A stretch of DNA of 43,546 nucleotides, taken from NCBI RefSeq assembly GCF_900142545.1, contig NZ_FRBF01000021.1, forward strand, positions 1-43,546, in the 5' to 3' direction. The DNA is from Fibrobacter sp. UWT2. Lineage in GTDB: Bacteria > Fibrobacterota > Fibrobacteria > Fibrobacterales > Fibrobacteraceae. How positions within the stretch are numbered: position 1 is the stretch's first letter; the number at the start of each line of letters is the position of its first letter. The notes under the pieces are model-generated. The model saw only the letters and a list, made by a program, of their open reading frames with translations, was not told the DNA's origin and searched no databases. This document shows, piece by piece, positions 34,076 to 41,820 of the stretch. A program made the position numbers and the translations under genes.

Positions 34076-34885
34076 TTAAATTGCAAGGCCGATACCGACT
34101 TCTGCGGTCATGTTGCCGGAGTCGATTTCTTCAGGATAGTCACCGCCAATGTAGTACTTGAAGTTGGCGTAAGCGGCAATCGGGATAATCGGGAGTTTGG
34201 CGCGGGTACCGATAAGAATGTGACCGCCGATGCTGGTCTTGAGACCTTCGTCAACAGCCTTGTCCTGAATCTGGACCTTCATTTCCTGACCCTTGGCCTG
34301 GAGTGCCTGAGACTTGGTGGCGTCGTCCATGGTCGGGTCTAAAGCGATTGCTGCGACTTCTTCGAAGGTGTTCGGCTGAATGAAGCTGCATGCGAACTTC
34401 TGGTTCAAGACGAAACTGTTCAGGTGGTAAGAAAGACCGCCGCCGATGTAGGGGCGAATAATCGGCAAGAACGTAATGGGGTAGGTAATGGAAAGGTCAC
34501 CGGTCATAGCGACGAACTTCGGGTTGGCCTTGCCGAACGGGGTGCCGCCCAGTTCAATTTCAAGCGGGATTTCGGTCTTTACGACCTGGCCATCCAGGGA
34601 GGGATTTTCAACCCAGAGGGAGGCGTCGTAGGAGCCGAACTGGATGTTCAAGGTGGCTTCGATGTCGATTACGGGGAGAATATCAACCCATGCCTTGAAA
34701 CCGAAACCTTGCATCATGCCGTCAAAACCTTCGTGGCTGAGTTCAATCTTGTCGGCGATGGTAGCCGGTTCAGCGGCTTTCATCTTGGTGCCAAAACCGG
34801 GGGCGTAGTGGAAGCCGACGCCCACGATAGCGAACGACTGTGTGGCGAGCAATGCGCCAGCAGCGAGTAAAGCTTTAAAGTTCAT
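34076..34885 (-). CDS. Outer-membrane beta-barrel protein heading a two-component operon
   Basis: A 269-residue protein with a signal peptide (MNFKALLAAGALLATQSFA). The sequence alternates hydrophobic and polar residues in strands with Gly-rich turns (GVGFHYAPGFG, GDLSITYPITFLPIIRPYIGGGLSYHL, IGGHILIGTRAKLPIIPIAAYANFKYYIGG). It ends in a short hydrophobic strand (TAEVGIGLAI), consistent with a barrel. A helical loop (about 168-205) interrupts it, and one Cys is present. Family not recognised. GGAG lies upstream of the ATG. The response regulator begins 21 bp after the stop, so the barrel, regulator and kinase are most likely co-expressed, which is the best hint at its role. Confidence 0.82.
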   Translation of the reverse strand: MNFKALLAAGALLATQSFAIVGVGFHYAPGFGTKMKAAEPATIADKIELSHEGFDGMMQGFGFKAWVDILPVIDIEATLNIQFGSYDASLWVENPSLDGQVVKTEIPLEIELGGTPFGKANPKFVAMTGDLSITYPITFLPIIRPYIGGGLSYHLNSFVLNQKFACSFIQPNTFEEVAAIALDPTMDDATKSQALQAKGQEMKVQIQDKAVDEGLKTSIGGHILIGTRAKLPIIPIAAYANFKYYIGGDYPEEIDSGNMTAEVGIGLAI

Positions 34886-34967
34886 GAGTACTCCTTAAAC
34901 GTTTGCTCTTGAAATTACATTAATATTTCAAAAAGCGGATACTATTATTTTCATAAAATACTTAAAA

Positions 34968-36365
34968 TCACTCTATCGCGGGAACGACGACTAACTTTTT
35001 TTGCCCTTTTTTGACCACAATATCGTTCAATTTATAGTCCCCGACAATCTGGCCGTGCGCACCCATTGCCGAAACGTTTACCTGATGTTTACCTTCGTTT
35101 ACGGGAATGCGGGTCACGTTGATGCTGTTGGGCATAAACAGGCCAATTCGAAGGTCAGCCTGTTCCAGCTGGCTCTGGCCTACATCTACGGTAATGTTTT
35201 TCACCAGGTCAAAAACGCCGTTGCCCGTGTTGGTGGCTTTTTTGGCCTGTTGGGCGGCAATCGTGCGGAGCACCACTCGGGTCGCGGTGCGGACCATTGT
35301 GGTTGCGTTTTCGTCTTTCATGTTCTGTTCCAGTTCAGAATCAATGTCAGCGACCTTTTCGGGCGAGACGCGCATGTTGCCGTCGACATTCACGCTGAAC
35401 ATGCTCGCACGCTGGGGCAGTTCCTTCTTTTCGGGGAGTGCAAATCCTACGTGGAACGTGTTGCTGCCCGCTCCTGCGACAGGCGGTGCGAATACGGTGA
35501 AGGTATTGATCTTGCCCGTCTTGCCGTCTTTATAGGTAAGGTTCATGGCGGTGCCGCTTACGTAGGTACCCGACAGGTACATTTCGCCGAGAATCGGGCT
35601 GTGACCTGCATAGCCCACCACGATGATTTCCTGGCCCTTTTCGCGGGCTTCGGTGGCCTTGGGAGTCTGGGCGAGCGGTTCGGTCTTTAAGCCTTTCAGG
35701 TCGTCGGCGCGGTCCATCTTGGTGAGCGCTTCGGTAATGTATTCCCAGACTTCCTTGGGCATTTTCACGTTGCCTTCTTCGAAGGCCTTGGCCGCTTTCA
35801 AGTAGGCGATGGCGGCATCGTCTTCTTCGCCGGCCATTTCGTAAACGATGGCGCTCAGGTAGCGCAACCAGCCGTTGTCATTCACCTTTTCTTTGTCTTT
35901 CTGGTAAAGGGCTTCGGAGGCAATCTGTGCCCTGCGAACTTCGACCAATGCGCCGTCCAGATCGCCGATGGCGAGGTAGTTCAGAATCTGGTACTGGTAC
36001 ATCATCAGCACTTCGAAGGGGCGTGCCCTGTAGGGGCGAATGTTGTCGTTGGTGACGATGGCGGCCGCTTCGTTCGTGACTGACTTGGTGTACAAGTCTT
36101 CGTAAATCTGTTCGGCCTGTTCAAAGTGCTTGATGCTTTCCTGGTTCTTGCCGGCGTAATGGTAAAGCATACCTTCGTCAAAGTGGTAAAGGAAGGCGCT
36201 CTTCTCGCCGTAAAGTTTGTCTTTTTTCTTTTCGATTTTTTCAATCGTGCCTTCGAATCCTTCTTTTTTAAGGACCGGGGCGAGCGTTTCGTAACGAGTC
36301 ATGGACTTGTTTGCGCAAGAGCAAAGAATCAAGGAAAGTATTGCGAAAAGAACTAGGCGTTTCAT
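34968..36365 (-). CDS. TPR-type lipoprotein (COG3014-like)
   Basis: A 465-residue lipoprotein. The ATG at 36365 is chosen since GGGAG sits before it; the frame extends four codons further. The lipobox is LCSC (Cys about 18). The N-terminal half is helical with TPR-like repeats (FDEGMLYHYAGKNQESIKHFEQAEQIYEDL; LNYLAIGDLDGALVEVRRAQ; YLSAIVYEMAGEEDDAAIAYLKAAKAFEEG). The C-terminal half is beta-rich (VVGYAGHSPILGEMYLSG, NTFTVFAPPVAG, LPQRASMFSVNVDG). This layout resembles the COG3014 family of uncharacterised bacterial lipoproteins. It ends in charged residues. Located in the envelope. It follows the PEGA gene on the same strand but after a terminator, and is separated by 82 bp from the OMP gene. 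Confidence 0.82.
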   Translation of the reverse strand: MKRLVLFAILSLILCSCANKSMTRYETLAPVLKKEGFEGTIEKIEKKKDKLYGEKSAFLYHFDEGMLYHYAGKNQESIKHFEQAEQIYEDLYTKSVTNEAAAIVTNDNIRPYRARPFEVLMMYQYQILNYLAIGDLDGALVEVRRAQIASEALYQKDKEKVNDNGWLRYLSAIVYEMAGEEDDAAIAYLKAAKAFEEGNVKMPKEVWEYITEALTKMDRADDLKGLKTEPLAQTPKATEAREKGQEIIVVGYAGHSPILGEMYLSGTYVSGTAMNLTYKDGKTGKINTFTVFAPPVAGAGSNTFHVGFALPEKKELPQRASMFSVNVDGNMRVSPEKVADIDSELEQNMKDENATTMVRTATRVVLRTIAAQQAKKATNTGNGVFDLVKNITVDVGQSQLEQADLRIGLFMPNSINVTRIPVNEGKHQVNVSAMGAHGQIVGDYKLNDIVVKKGQKKLVVVPAIE

Positions 36366-36403
36366 GTTTTCTCCCAAAATGACGCTAGGTCTAAATATAA
36401 ATA

Positions 36404-36434
36404 AAACGCTCTCCGGTCTTGTCGGAGAGCGTTT
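36404..36434 (-). terminator. Terminator of the PEGA gene
   Basis: A perfect 12-bp stem (AAACGCTCTCCG / CGGAGAGCGTTT) with a seven-base loop; on the minus strand TTTATTTATATT follows. It separates the PEGA gene from the lipoprotein gene. Confidence 0.85.
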
Positions 36435-36467
36435 GCTAAGCCTTCGAGAGAGAACGCTTTCGCTAAA

Positions 36468-37001
36468 TTATTTCTTCTTCTTGCCAGAAGCGTCGAGAGT
36501 CACTTCGACAGTTTCTTCGCCCTTCACGGTCACGAGAGCTTCGGCAGACTTGCGGTTGGAGCATTCTGCGCGAATCACGTGGTCACCGGCATCGAGGTTG
36601 TTGATGGTGAGTGCGGCACCGTCGGTCTTGTCGGCATTGTCGCCGTCGATGTAGATGAGGCACTTGCCCGGAATGGTGGTCACCTTGATAGCACCCTTAG
36701 GAATCTTGGTGCCGAAGTCGAACACGTTGCGCTTGTCGTTACCCGGCCAAATGTTCACGCGCTGGTTCACCAGTTCGTAACCCTGGTCGATCACCACGAG
36801 GGTCTGACGGCCAGACTTGACGTTGGCGTTTTCGATCGGGCTCTTGCCGAGAGGTTCGCCACCGAGGAACACGTCGCTGTTAGGCGGGTTGGTGATGATG
36901 GTGATGGTAGCGGCCTTACCGCGCGGAGGTGGATCGTCGTCAGCGACGGCGGCGGTAAAGAGGAATGCGACCAAAAGCGCAAAAACGTAAAGCTTTTTCA
37001 T
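36468..37001 (-). CDS. Exported protein with two PEGA domains
   Basis: A 177-residue protein with a signal peptide (to about residue 20) and a Pro-rich start (DDDPPPRG). Two PEGA-type beta domains follow: about 32-100 (ITIITNPPNSDVFLGGEPLGKSPIENANVKSG, then QTLVVIDQGYEL) and about 105-172 (GAIKVTTIPGKCLIYIDGDNADKTDG ... NLDAGDHVIRAECSN). PEGA modules are found in surface-layer and envelope proteins and probably bind other proteins or cell-wall material. The tail is KKKK. CAGGAG precedes the ATG; TTTATATTTT upstream is a likely -10 region. It is a single-gene transcript ending at 36404-36434. Confidence 0.87.
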   Translation of the reverse strand: MKKLYVFALLVAFLFTAAVADDDPPPRGKAATITIITNPPNSDVFLGGEPLGKSPIENANVKSGRQTLVVIDQGYELVNQRVNIWPGNDKRNVFDFGTKIPKGAIKVTTIPGKCLIYIDGDNADKTDGAALTINNLDAGDHVIRAECSNRKSAEALVTVKGEETVEVTLDASGKKKK

Positions 37002-37126
37002 GGATTTCTCCTGTTTGTTTGTTCTAAAAATATAAAGTTTTTATGGAATTTAAATTTTTTTTATGCAAAAGTTTAGATACCTGGGGAAAAAGAGGGGAAA
37101 TTAAATGCTCAAAGGCGTGAAATGCC

Positions 37127-37166
37127 GCGCTCGCACCTCAAAGCGACGAAGTCGCGACCTCAATCC
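37127..37166. repeat. Intergenic repeat, copy B
   Basis: GCGCTCGCACCTCAAAGCG followed by CGCGACCTCAATCC, matching copy A at 10356-10390 in order and sequence. It differs by an extra ACGAAGT-type insert that forms a GCGAC/GTCGC hairpin. It lies just upstream of the promoter box of the ABC-class ATPase gene. The rest of the 37002-37126 gap is AT-rich with no gene. Confidence 0.55.
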
Positions 37167-37167
37167 T

Positions 37168-37186
37168 TTTTTCTATCTTCCTCTAT
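37168..37186 (+). promoter_or_regulatory. Promoter placing transcript start at the ATG (leaderless)
   Basis: TTTTTCTATCTT with hexamer TATCTT at 37174-37179, seven bases before the ATG at 37187. No Shine-Dalgarno sequence. The match to the box at 2762-2774 is nearly base for base, with the same distance to the start. Confidence 0.5.
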
Positions 37187-38875
37187 ATGAAAGCCCTTTA
37201 CCAGAAAATTCGCACTTTAAACGGCAAAAATTACGGTCTCTACAAGTCCTTGGCAGACAAACCATGGGATTTTGGCGACTTTGCGCTAGAATTCCTGCAT
37301 GTGCAGGGTGATCCGTATGCGCCGGCCTCCAGGGTCGTGATCAAGGCGAATCTTTCGATGCTCGGTTATACGGGCGAATGGGGAGGCTCTTTTGAACGTC
37401 GTTTGGCATTGAGCGATTTCTTGCACCGCAAGCTTTCGCGACTGGTTAAGGAAAAGTATCCCGATAAGGACGCCGCCATCGTATTCGATATGGCTGGACC
37501 CGAGATGCTGGTGCGAAATTCCTTGTGGATTGATAACGGCGAGCTCCGGGCCTGCCTGCAGGTTAGGCTCCCGGGCGAAGGTCGCAAGATTCAGGCCGAA
37601 GTCGCTGCCGAAATTTTGACGATGGTGTTGCCCGACTTGGTGTCGGCAGGTCTTTATTACAGCAAGTCCGACGAGGCCGCCTTGCAGGAACATTTCCGCG
37701 TGCTCGCCGAACGCAAGGAGATTCTGGCTCAGCTCGAAACCCGCGGGCTGTGTGCATTCGTGCCCGATGGCGCAGTGCTTCCGCGAGCCTCTGGCTTGAG
37801 CGAATTGCCGCTGGAAGGTGCGGTGCCGTTTACCGCTCCCGAACAGATGGCGGTGACTTTGGATGTGTGCGGTCGCGAAATTCGCGGCATGGGAATCCCG
37901 AAGGGAATCACCGTGATTACGGGTGGCGCTTTCCATGGAAAGTCGACCTTGCTGCAGGCCTTGACCCGCGCGGTCTACCCGCATATTCCGGGCGACGGCC
38001 GCGAAGGAATCGTGATTGACGAATCGGCTCTCCGCGTGGGCGTCGAAGACGGCCGCAGCGTGCGCGGCACAGACTTGTCGCAGTTCGTGCGCGACTTGCC
38101 GGGCGGCGTTTCGACCAAGAATTTCAATACGCTTTCGGCGTCGGGCTCTACTAGCGAAGCCGCAAACTTGCTCGAAGCCATGGAAGCGGGCTCCAGGGCG
38201 TTCCTGATTGACGAAGATTCCTCGGCGGTGAACTTCTTGATTCGCGACGTTCGCGTGCGCAAGCTCTTGGGCGATGACCGCGAACCGCTGATTCCGCTGA
38301 CAGACCGCATCCGTGAAATTTCGGCTCAGGGCTACAGCTTTATTCTGGTGGCAGGCGCTTGCGGCGACTACCTCGACCTTGCCGACAACATCGTCATCAT
38401 GGCAAACTACAAGGCCGAATGCGCAAAGTCGAGCCAGCCCGGAACCTGTTCCGGGGAAGCCGCGGTCTCAAGCGCGCGCCCGTTTGTAGGCTACATGCAA
38501 CCCTTGCAAAAATCCGTGCGCCCCACCTCTGCGGTCGAGCGCCAAGTCAAGGTGAAACTCTCGGGCGATACTTTGTTGCAAATCGGGTTCCTCGTATCCG
38601 ACACTTCGCGCCTCAACACGCTTGTCGACAAGCAACAGCGCCTGGGTGCGGGTTTCGTACTTTTGAACCTGTTGCAGAATGCCGCCAGCAATTCAGAATC
38701 GTCCGATGCGTCAAATGCCGGCGATTCTGTCGCCGCGACTATCCAGAAACTTCACGAAAAAATCCAGAACGTGGGCTTCCGCAATTTGCCGCAAGGCATG
38801 AGTCGCGAAATGAGCCTCCCGCGTGTAGTCGACATCGCCTGTGTGGCGTTCAGACTGCGTGAAGGCTCTAGGTAG
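37187..38875 (+). CDS. ABC-class P-loop ATPase (PF09818-type), function unknown
   Basis: A 562-residue soluble protein of the 'predicted ATPase of the ABC class' family. It has a family-specific N-terminal domain (about 1-240). Then comes the nucleotide domain with Walker A GGAFHGKSTL (about 247), a signature-like SASGSTSEAANLLEAME, Walker B RAFLIDEDSSAVNFLIRD and ILVAGACGDYLDLADNIVIM, the typical late segment of this family. A Cys/Ser-rich insertion (about 408-425) precedes the C-terminal domain, which ends with an MSLPRVVDIACVAFRLR-type segment. It has no membrane segment and no permease partner, so it is not a transporter subunit; RNA- or nucleic-acid-related roles have been suggested for relatives but this is uncertain. 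It is transcribed alone and converges on the lipoprotein gene at 38893. Confidence 0.88.
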   Translation: MKALYQKIRTLNGKNYGLYKSLADKPWDFGDFALEFLHVQGDPYAPASRVVIKANLSMLGYTGEWGGSFERRLALSDFLHRKLSRLVKEKYPDKDAAIVFDMAGPEMLVRNSLWIDNGELRACLQVRLPGEGRKIQAEVAAEILTMVLPDLVSAGLYYSKSDEAALQEHFRVLAERKEILAQLETRGLCAFVPDGAVLPRASGLSELPLEGAVPFTAPEQMAVTLDVCGREIRGMGIPKGITVITGGAFHGKSTLLQALTRAVYPHIPGDGREGIVIDESALRVGVEDGRSVRGTDLSQFVRDLPGGVSTKNFNTLSASGSTSEAANLLEAMEAGSRAFLIDEDSSAVNFLIRDVRVRKLLGDDREPLIPLTDRIREISAQGYSFILVAGACGDYLDLADNIVIMANYKAECAKSSQPGTCSGEAAVSSARPFVGYMQPLQKSVRPTSAVERQVKVKLSGDTLLQIGFLVSDTSRLNTLVDKQQRLGAGFVLLNLLQNAASNSESSDASNAGDSVAATIQKLHEKIQNVGFRNLPQGMSREMSLPRVVDIACVAFRLREGSR

Positions 38876-38892
38876 TTAAAAGATTTTTTGCT

Positions 38893-40206
38893 TTAAAAGC
38901 TTTTGTAATCATTATCGCACAGGCTTTGCTGTTCGCTGACAATCGTCTCGAAAGGAATGCCTGTAAAATTCTTTACCGCGCATGCTACGGCTACTTTACC
39001 GTCGTTGGGGTAGTAGTCATAGAAAGATCCGTTAGTCGCTTCGCATTCTTCCTTGAATAGGCTCTTGGCTGGTCCTACTGAAGAATAGACTTCGCCATAG
39101 GCCAAGTAAGCGATAGAATTGTTTGGGGTAAGAAGAGTCGTTGCTAGAAGCGTTCCACGTGAATTGGGAGTGAATGAACGAATCAATCCTGATTCTTCTT
39201 GATACACATCAACTATGCAGAAGTACGGATTGTCTTCTTCGGGGATAGTGTATCTTTCTTTTTTCGTTGTAAAGTTATACTGTGCTTCACGATGGATAAA
39301 AAGCGTCATTCCATCAATTGGGTCTGTCGTGGATTTTTGCGGAAAAGCTTTTGCAAGGCTGTCCAAGATTGTTCGCTCTTCATCGGAGACCTCTAGGTTT
39401 TCTGTGTTGGGCGCAATGATGAATTTTCTGCCTGAATTTGCCTTGATGTTGGAGTCGGGTTCCGATACCGGCAGGTCATATTCTGTTGAGTCTACGCCGT
39501 CGGCTATACTGCCGCAAATTTTGTTGGATTGCTTTGTAAAATCCTCCATGATGACATTAAAATCACCTATACTATCTGTATTCGTTGCGAAACAGAATAC
39601 CTTTAAATTGCCGTTGTCGTTGCATGCGGCATCCTGTGAAACAACAGTCTTTCCAATAGAGCAGGATTCCTTAAATGATTTTAAAATATCCTTGCATGCA
39701 TCACCAAAGTTTCTTAGCCACAGAGTTCTTTCTGTAGTTTTGCCATCTGCAATGCTGATTTTGGCGTCGTATTCTTTTGTGCTGGCGTATTTACCGGCAG
39801 AACAGGATGCGTGCGCTCCATTTTCATCACCGTAAACAATGACCTCACCTTGGGGGATTGCTTTTTTTGCTGTGGGCGTAGTGGTGAAAATGATGTCCTG
39901 TTTTCCAATGGTTTCGTTGTTCGAGGAACTGCTATTTATTTCTTCGTTTGTCGAACTCGTAATTACATTGTCCGAGGAACTTGTTGTCACCTCGTTCGAA
40001 GAACTGACGATTACATCGTCTGCTGAACTTTCAATTATCTTGTCTGCGGAACTAGTAATCGGACTTTCCGAAGAACTGCTGACTTCGGCAGTCGCATTCG
40101 GAATAGTCGTGGAGCCCGCCGTGGTAGGGCTGTCCGAGGAGCAGGCTGCAAGCGTAATAAGGGCAATTGCTCCCGCCATGTAGAAATCCTGTTTAATGTT
40201 TAGCAT
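38893..40206 (-). CDS. Ser-rich lipoprotein paired with TIGR02147 regulator
   Basis: A 437-residue lipoprotein. The ATG at 40206 has GGAGA seven bases upstream; the five extra codons from 40221 lack a ribosome site. The lipobox is LAAC (Cys22). Residues 44-91 are six tandem octapeptides of the SSxxxxIT type, a flexible tether. The remaining 345 residues contain about ten Cys and no family I recognise (segments CKDILKSFKESCSIG, CFATNTDSIGDFNVIMEDF, NFTGIPFETIVSEQQSLC). Its start overlaps the stop of the upstream regulator gene by 14 nt, so the two are translationally coupled. Surface location inferred; the function is unknown and best approached through its regulator partner. Confidence 0.82.
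   Translation of the reverse strand: MLNIKQDFYMAGAIALITLAACSSDSPTTAGSTTIPNATAEVSSSSESPITSSADKIIESSADDVIVSSSNEVTTSSSDNVITSSTNEEINSSSSNNETIGKQDIIFTTTPTAKKAIPQGEVIVYGDENGAHASCSAGKYASTKEYDAKISIADGKTTERTLWLRNFGDACKDILKSFKESCSIGKTVVSQDAACNDNGNLKVFCFATNTDSIGDFNVIMEDFTKQSNKICGSIADGVDSTEYDLPVSEPDSNIKANSGRKFIIAPNTENLEVSDEERTILDSLAKAFPQKSTTDPIDGMTLFIHREAQYNFTTKKERYTIPEEDNPYFCIVDVYQEESGLIRSFTPNSRGTLLATTLLTPNNSIAYLAYGEVYSSVGPAKSLFKEECEATNGSFYDYYPNDGKVAVACAVKNFTGIPFETIVSEQQSLCDNDYKSF
39934..40077 (-). repeat. Six 24-bp units encoding a Ser-rich octapeptide array
   Basis: Residues 44-91 read SSSESPIT, SSADKIIE, SSADDVIV, SSSNEVTT, SSSDNVIT, SSTNEEIN. The period is exactly eight codons. At DNA level the units are degenerate. 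Confidence 0.85.
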
Positions 40207-41032
40207 GGCTTTCTCCTTCAATCTTATTTGTGAAAGGGAAAAGTTGAAAATTCAATCCGTAGACTTGATTTAGGTTGTCGCTTTCATTTGCAATGGCGGC
40301 AATCTTCTTGGCGCAAATGTTGATTTCGTCAACAATTCGTGAATAGGTTTCTTCGTTAACACCGATCGTCATTCCAGTAAAGTAGCGCTCGCTTGCGTTG
40401 TATCGGTCTACTGCACGCACGGCCATGCTGCCCATTTCCTTGTGCATTTCGCGAATGGCGATCGGGAGGGCTTCTGGCGAACCGACGACTGCTTTTTCAG
40501 TTTGCGAATAGACTTTATCGCCGTCTTTCTTGAGGAATCCTGCTTTCACTAAGAAAGCGAGAATGTCGCGGACCTCTTCAGCCGAAACATACTCTTTGCA
40601 TTCGTCGGCGATTTTTCGTGGCTGAGCGTCGGGCATCATGGGGGCAAGTTCACGAATGACGGGGTATTTCCAGGATTCGTAGTACTGGAATGCATCGCTA
40701 TCGATAACGCGAACCTTGTGCTCTTGGGCAATCCTTGACATTTCCAAGAAAGCTGTTTTTTTGACGCTATCCTTTATGGCATTTCCGAAAATAACGAGTT
40801 GTTCAAAGTATTCGGCTTCATGACCAATCAACCCCATGGCTTTGGCAACTTGGGCTGTTTTGACCTTGCTCAGTTTGCTTTTGCCCATGCAAACCAGTTT
40901 CAGGTAGTTTGAAGACGAAAAACCGGCATTCTTGCTGAATTCACGCCACGAAAACGCTCCGCTTTTTTTGCGGGAGTCGTAGTAATCCTGCATAAATGCG
41001 TGGTAATCTCTGTATTCGAGGACCGACTTCAT
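40193..41032 (-). CDS. TIGR02147/DUF4423-family transcriptional regulator
   Basis: A 279-residue protein of the Fibrobacter paralogous family TIGR02147. The ATG at 41032 gives the family N-terminus MKSVLEYRDYHAFMQDYYDSRK; the frame can be opened at 41068, but that lies upstream of the predicted transcript start. The N-terminal part is helix-turn-helix-like (SWREFSKNAGFSSSNYLKLV, then CMGKSKLSKVKTAQVAKAMG), followed by the DUF4423 helical domain (DSDAFQYYESWKYPVIREL; EEVRDILAFLVKAGFLKKDGD; REMHKEMGSMAVRAVDRY; RYFTGMTIGVNEETYSRIVDEI). DNA binding is inferred. TTGACT (41063-41068) and TAGTTT (41040-41045) form a 17-bp-spaced promoter on the minus strand, seven bases before the ATG: a leaderless mRNA. 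It overlaps the lipoprotein gene by 14 nt. Confidence 0.88.
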   Translation of the reverse strand: MKSVLEYRDYHAFMQDYYDSRKKSGAFSWREFSKNAGFSSSNYLKLVCMGKSKLSKVKTAQVAKAMGLIGHEAEYFEQLVIFGNAIKDSVKKTAFLEMSRIAQEHKVRVIDSDAFQYYESWKYPVIRELAPMMPDAQPRKIADECKEYVSAEEVRDILAFLVKAGFLKKDGDKVYSQTEKAVVGSPEALPIAIREMHKEMGSMAVRAVDRYNASERYFTGMTIGVNEETYSRIVDEINICAKKIAAIANESDNLNQVYGLNFQLFPFTNKIEGESHAKH

Positions 41033-41039
41033 ATTTATA

Positions 41040-41085
41040 AAACTAGATTCTGCAATTACAAAAGTCAATGTTTTTATAACACAAA
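41040..41085 (-). promoter_or_regulatory. Promoter of TIGR02147 gene with upstream half-site
   Basis: On the minus strand TTGACT, 17 bp, TAGTTT, seven bases, ATG. Immediately upstream (41075-41085) is TTTGTGTTATA, the same sequence found in the palindrome at 41148-41166 of the same divergent gap. Confidence 0.6.
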
Positions 41086-41147
41086 AATCGCTGAATTTTA
41101 CGAAAATCGCCGATTTTTATCCGGTTAATTCAAGTTTTTAATTCTAA

Positions 41148-41166
41148 ATAACACGCTTTGTGTTAT
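41148..41166. promoter_or_regulatory. Palindrome ATAACACGCTTTGTGTTAT in divergent gap
   Basis: Seven-base arms ATAACAC/GTGTTAT around GCTTT. A third copy of the arm lies at 41076-41082 next to the regulator promoter. The plus-strand gene has TTTTTATATCTT with hexamer 41201-41206 (transcript start about 41213) so the palindrome is about 50-65 bp upstream of it. This is a candidate operator for the TIGR02147 protein. An AAAATCG/CGATTTT repeat lies between, at about 41103-41117. Confidence 0.5.
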
Positions 41167-41235
41167 AGAGAAAATTAGCGATGAAATCGGAAAATTTTTA
41201 TATCTTGTAAATCAAAAACTTAAAAGGAGCAAACA

Positions 41236-41793
41236 ATGCGCAAAGATCTCGGTGTTAAAGCTTACTTGTACCCGCAGCCTACATTGGTGATTGCGACGTA
41301 TAACGAAGACGGTTCTACGAATGCCATGGTGGCCGCTTGGGGCTCCATTAGCGACACGAACCAAGTTGCCATTTATGTGGCGCACAGCCATAAGACCATG
41401 CCGAATATTCTTGCGCGCAAGGCTTTTACCGTCAGCATGGCCACAGCCAAGAACATCAAGGCGATTGATTACTTGGGCGTCACCTCGGGCAACAAGGTCG
41501 CCGACAAGTTTGCTCATTCCGGCTTGACCTCTGTCAAGAGCGCTCATGTGGATGCCCCGCTGATTGCTGAACTCCCGCTCGCATTGGAATGCAAGCTTGT
41601 CAGCTATGACGAAGATTCGGAACTTTTGCTCGGCGAAATCGTGAATGTGTCTGTCGATGATTCTGCGTTGGATGAAACCGGCAAGCTCTCGGTTGAAAAG
41701 CTCGCGCCGGTGTGCTACGATTCTGCAGGCCATGGCTACTACGTGATGGAACGCCGTGTAGGCAACGCCTTTAGCGACGGAAAGTTGCTTTAA
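41236..41793 (+). CDS. Flavin reductase-like (flavoredoxin-type) FMN-binding protein
   Basis: A 185-residue cytoplasmic protein of the flavin-reductase-like split beta-barrel family. Recognisable segments: LYPQPTLVIATYNEDGSTNAMVAAWGSISDTNQVAIYVAHSHKTMPNI (FMN-binding), FTVSMAT, DYLGVTSGNKVADKF (GxxSGxxxDKF-like signature) and LECKLVSYDEDSELLLGEIVNVSVDD. Such proteins bind FMN and move electrons in anaerobes. AAAGGAG stands nine bases before the ATG. The gene is divergent from the TIGR02147 regulator and followed after 27 bp by a lipoprotein gene with its own GGAGG, so the three plus-strand genes may form one transcript. Confidence 0.9.
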   Translation: MRKDLGVKAYLYPQPTLVIATYNEDGSTNAMVAAWGSISDTNQVAIYVAHSHKTMPNILARKAFTVSMATAKNIKAIDYLGVTSGNKVADKFAHSGLTSVKSAHVDAPLIAELPLALECKLVSYDEDSELLLGEIVNVSVDDSALDETGKLSVEKLAPVCYDSAGHGYYVMERRVGNAFSDGKLL

Positions 41794-41820
41794 AAAGTCT
41801 TTGGGCAAAAAGGAGGCTCT

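Noticed and set aside
39934-40077. Regular repeats resembling a CRISPR array
   Set aside because: The units are 24 bp, degenerate and in frame, encoding a Ser-rich octapeptide; there are no spacers and no cas genes.
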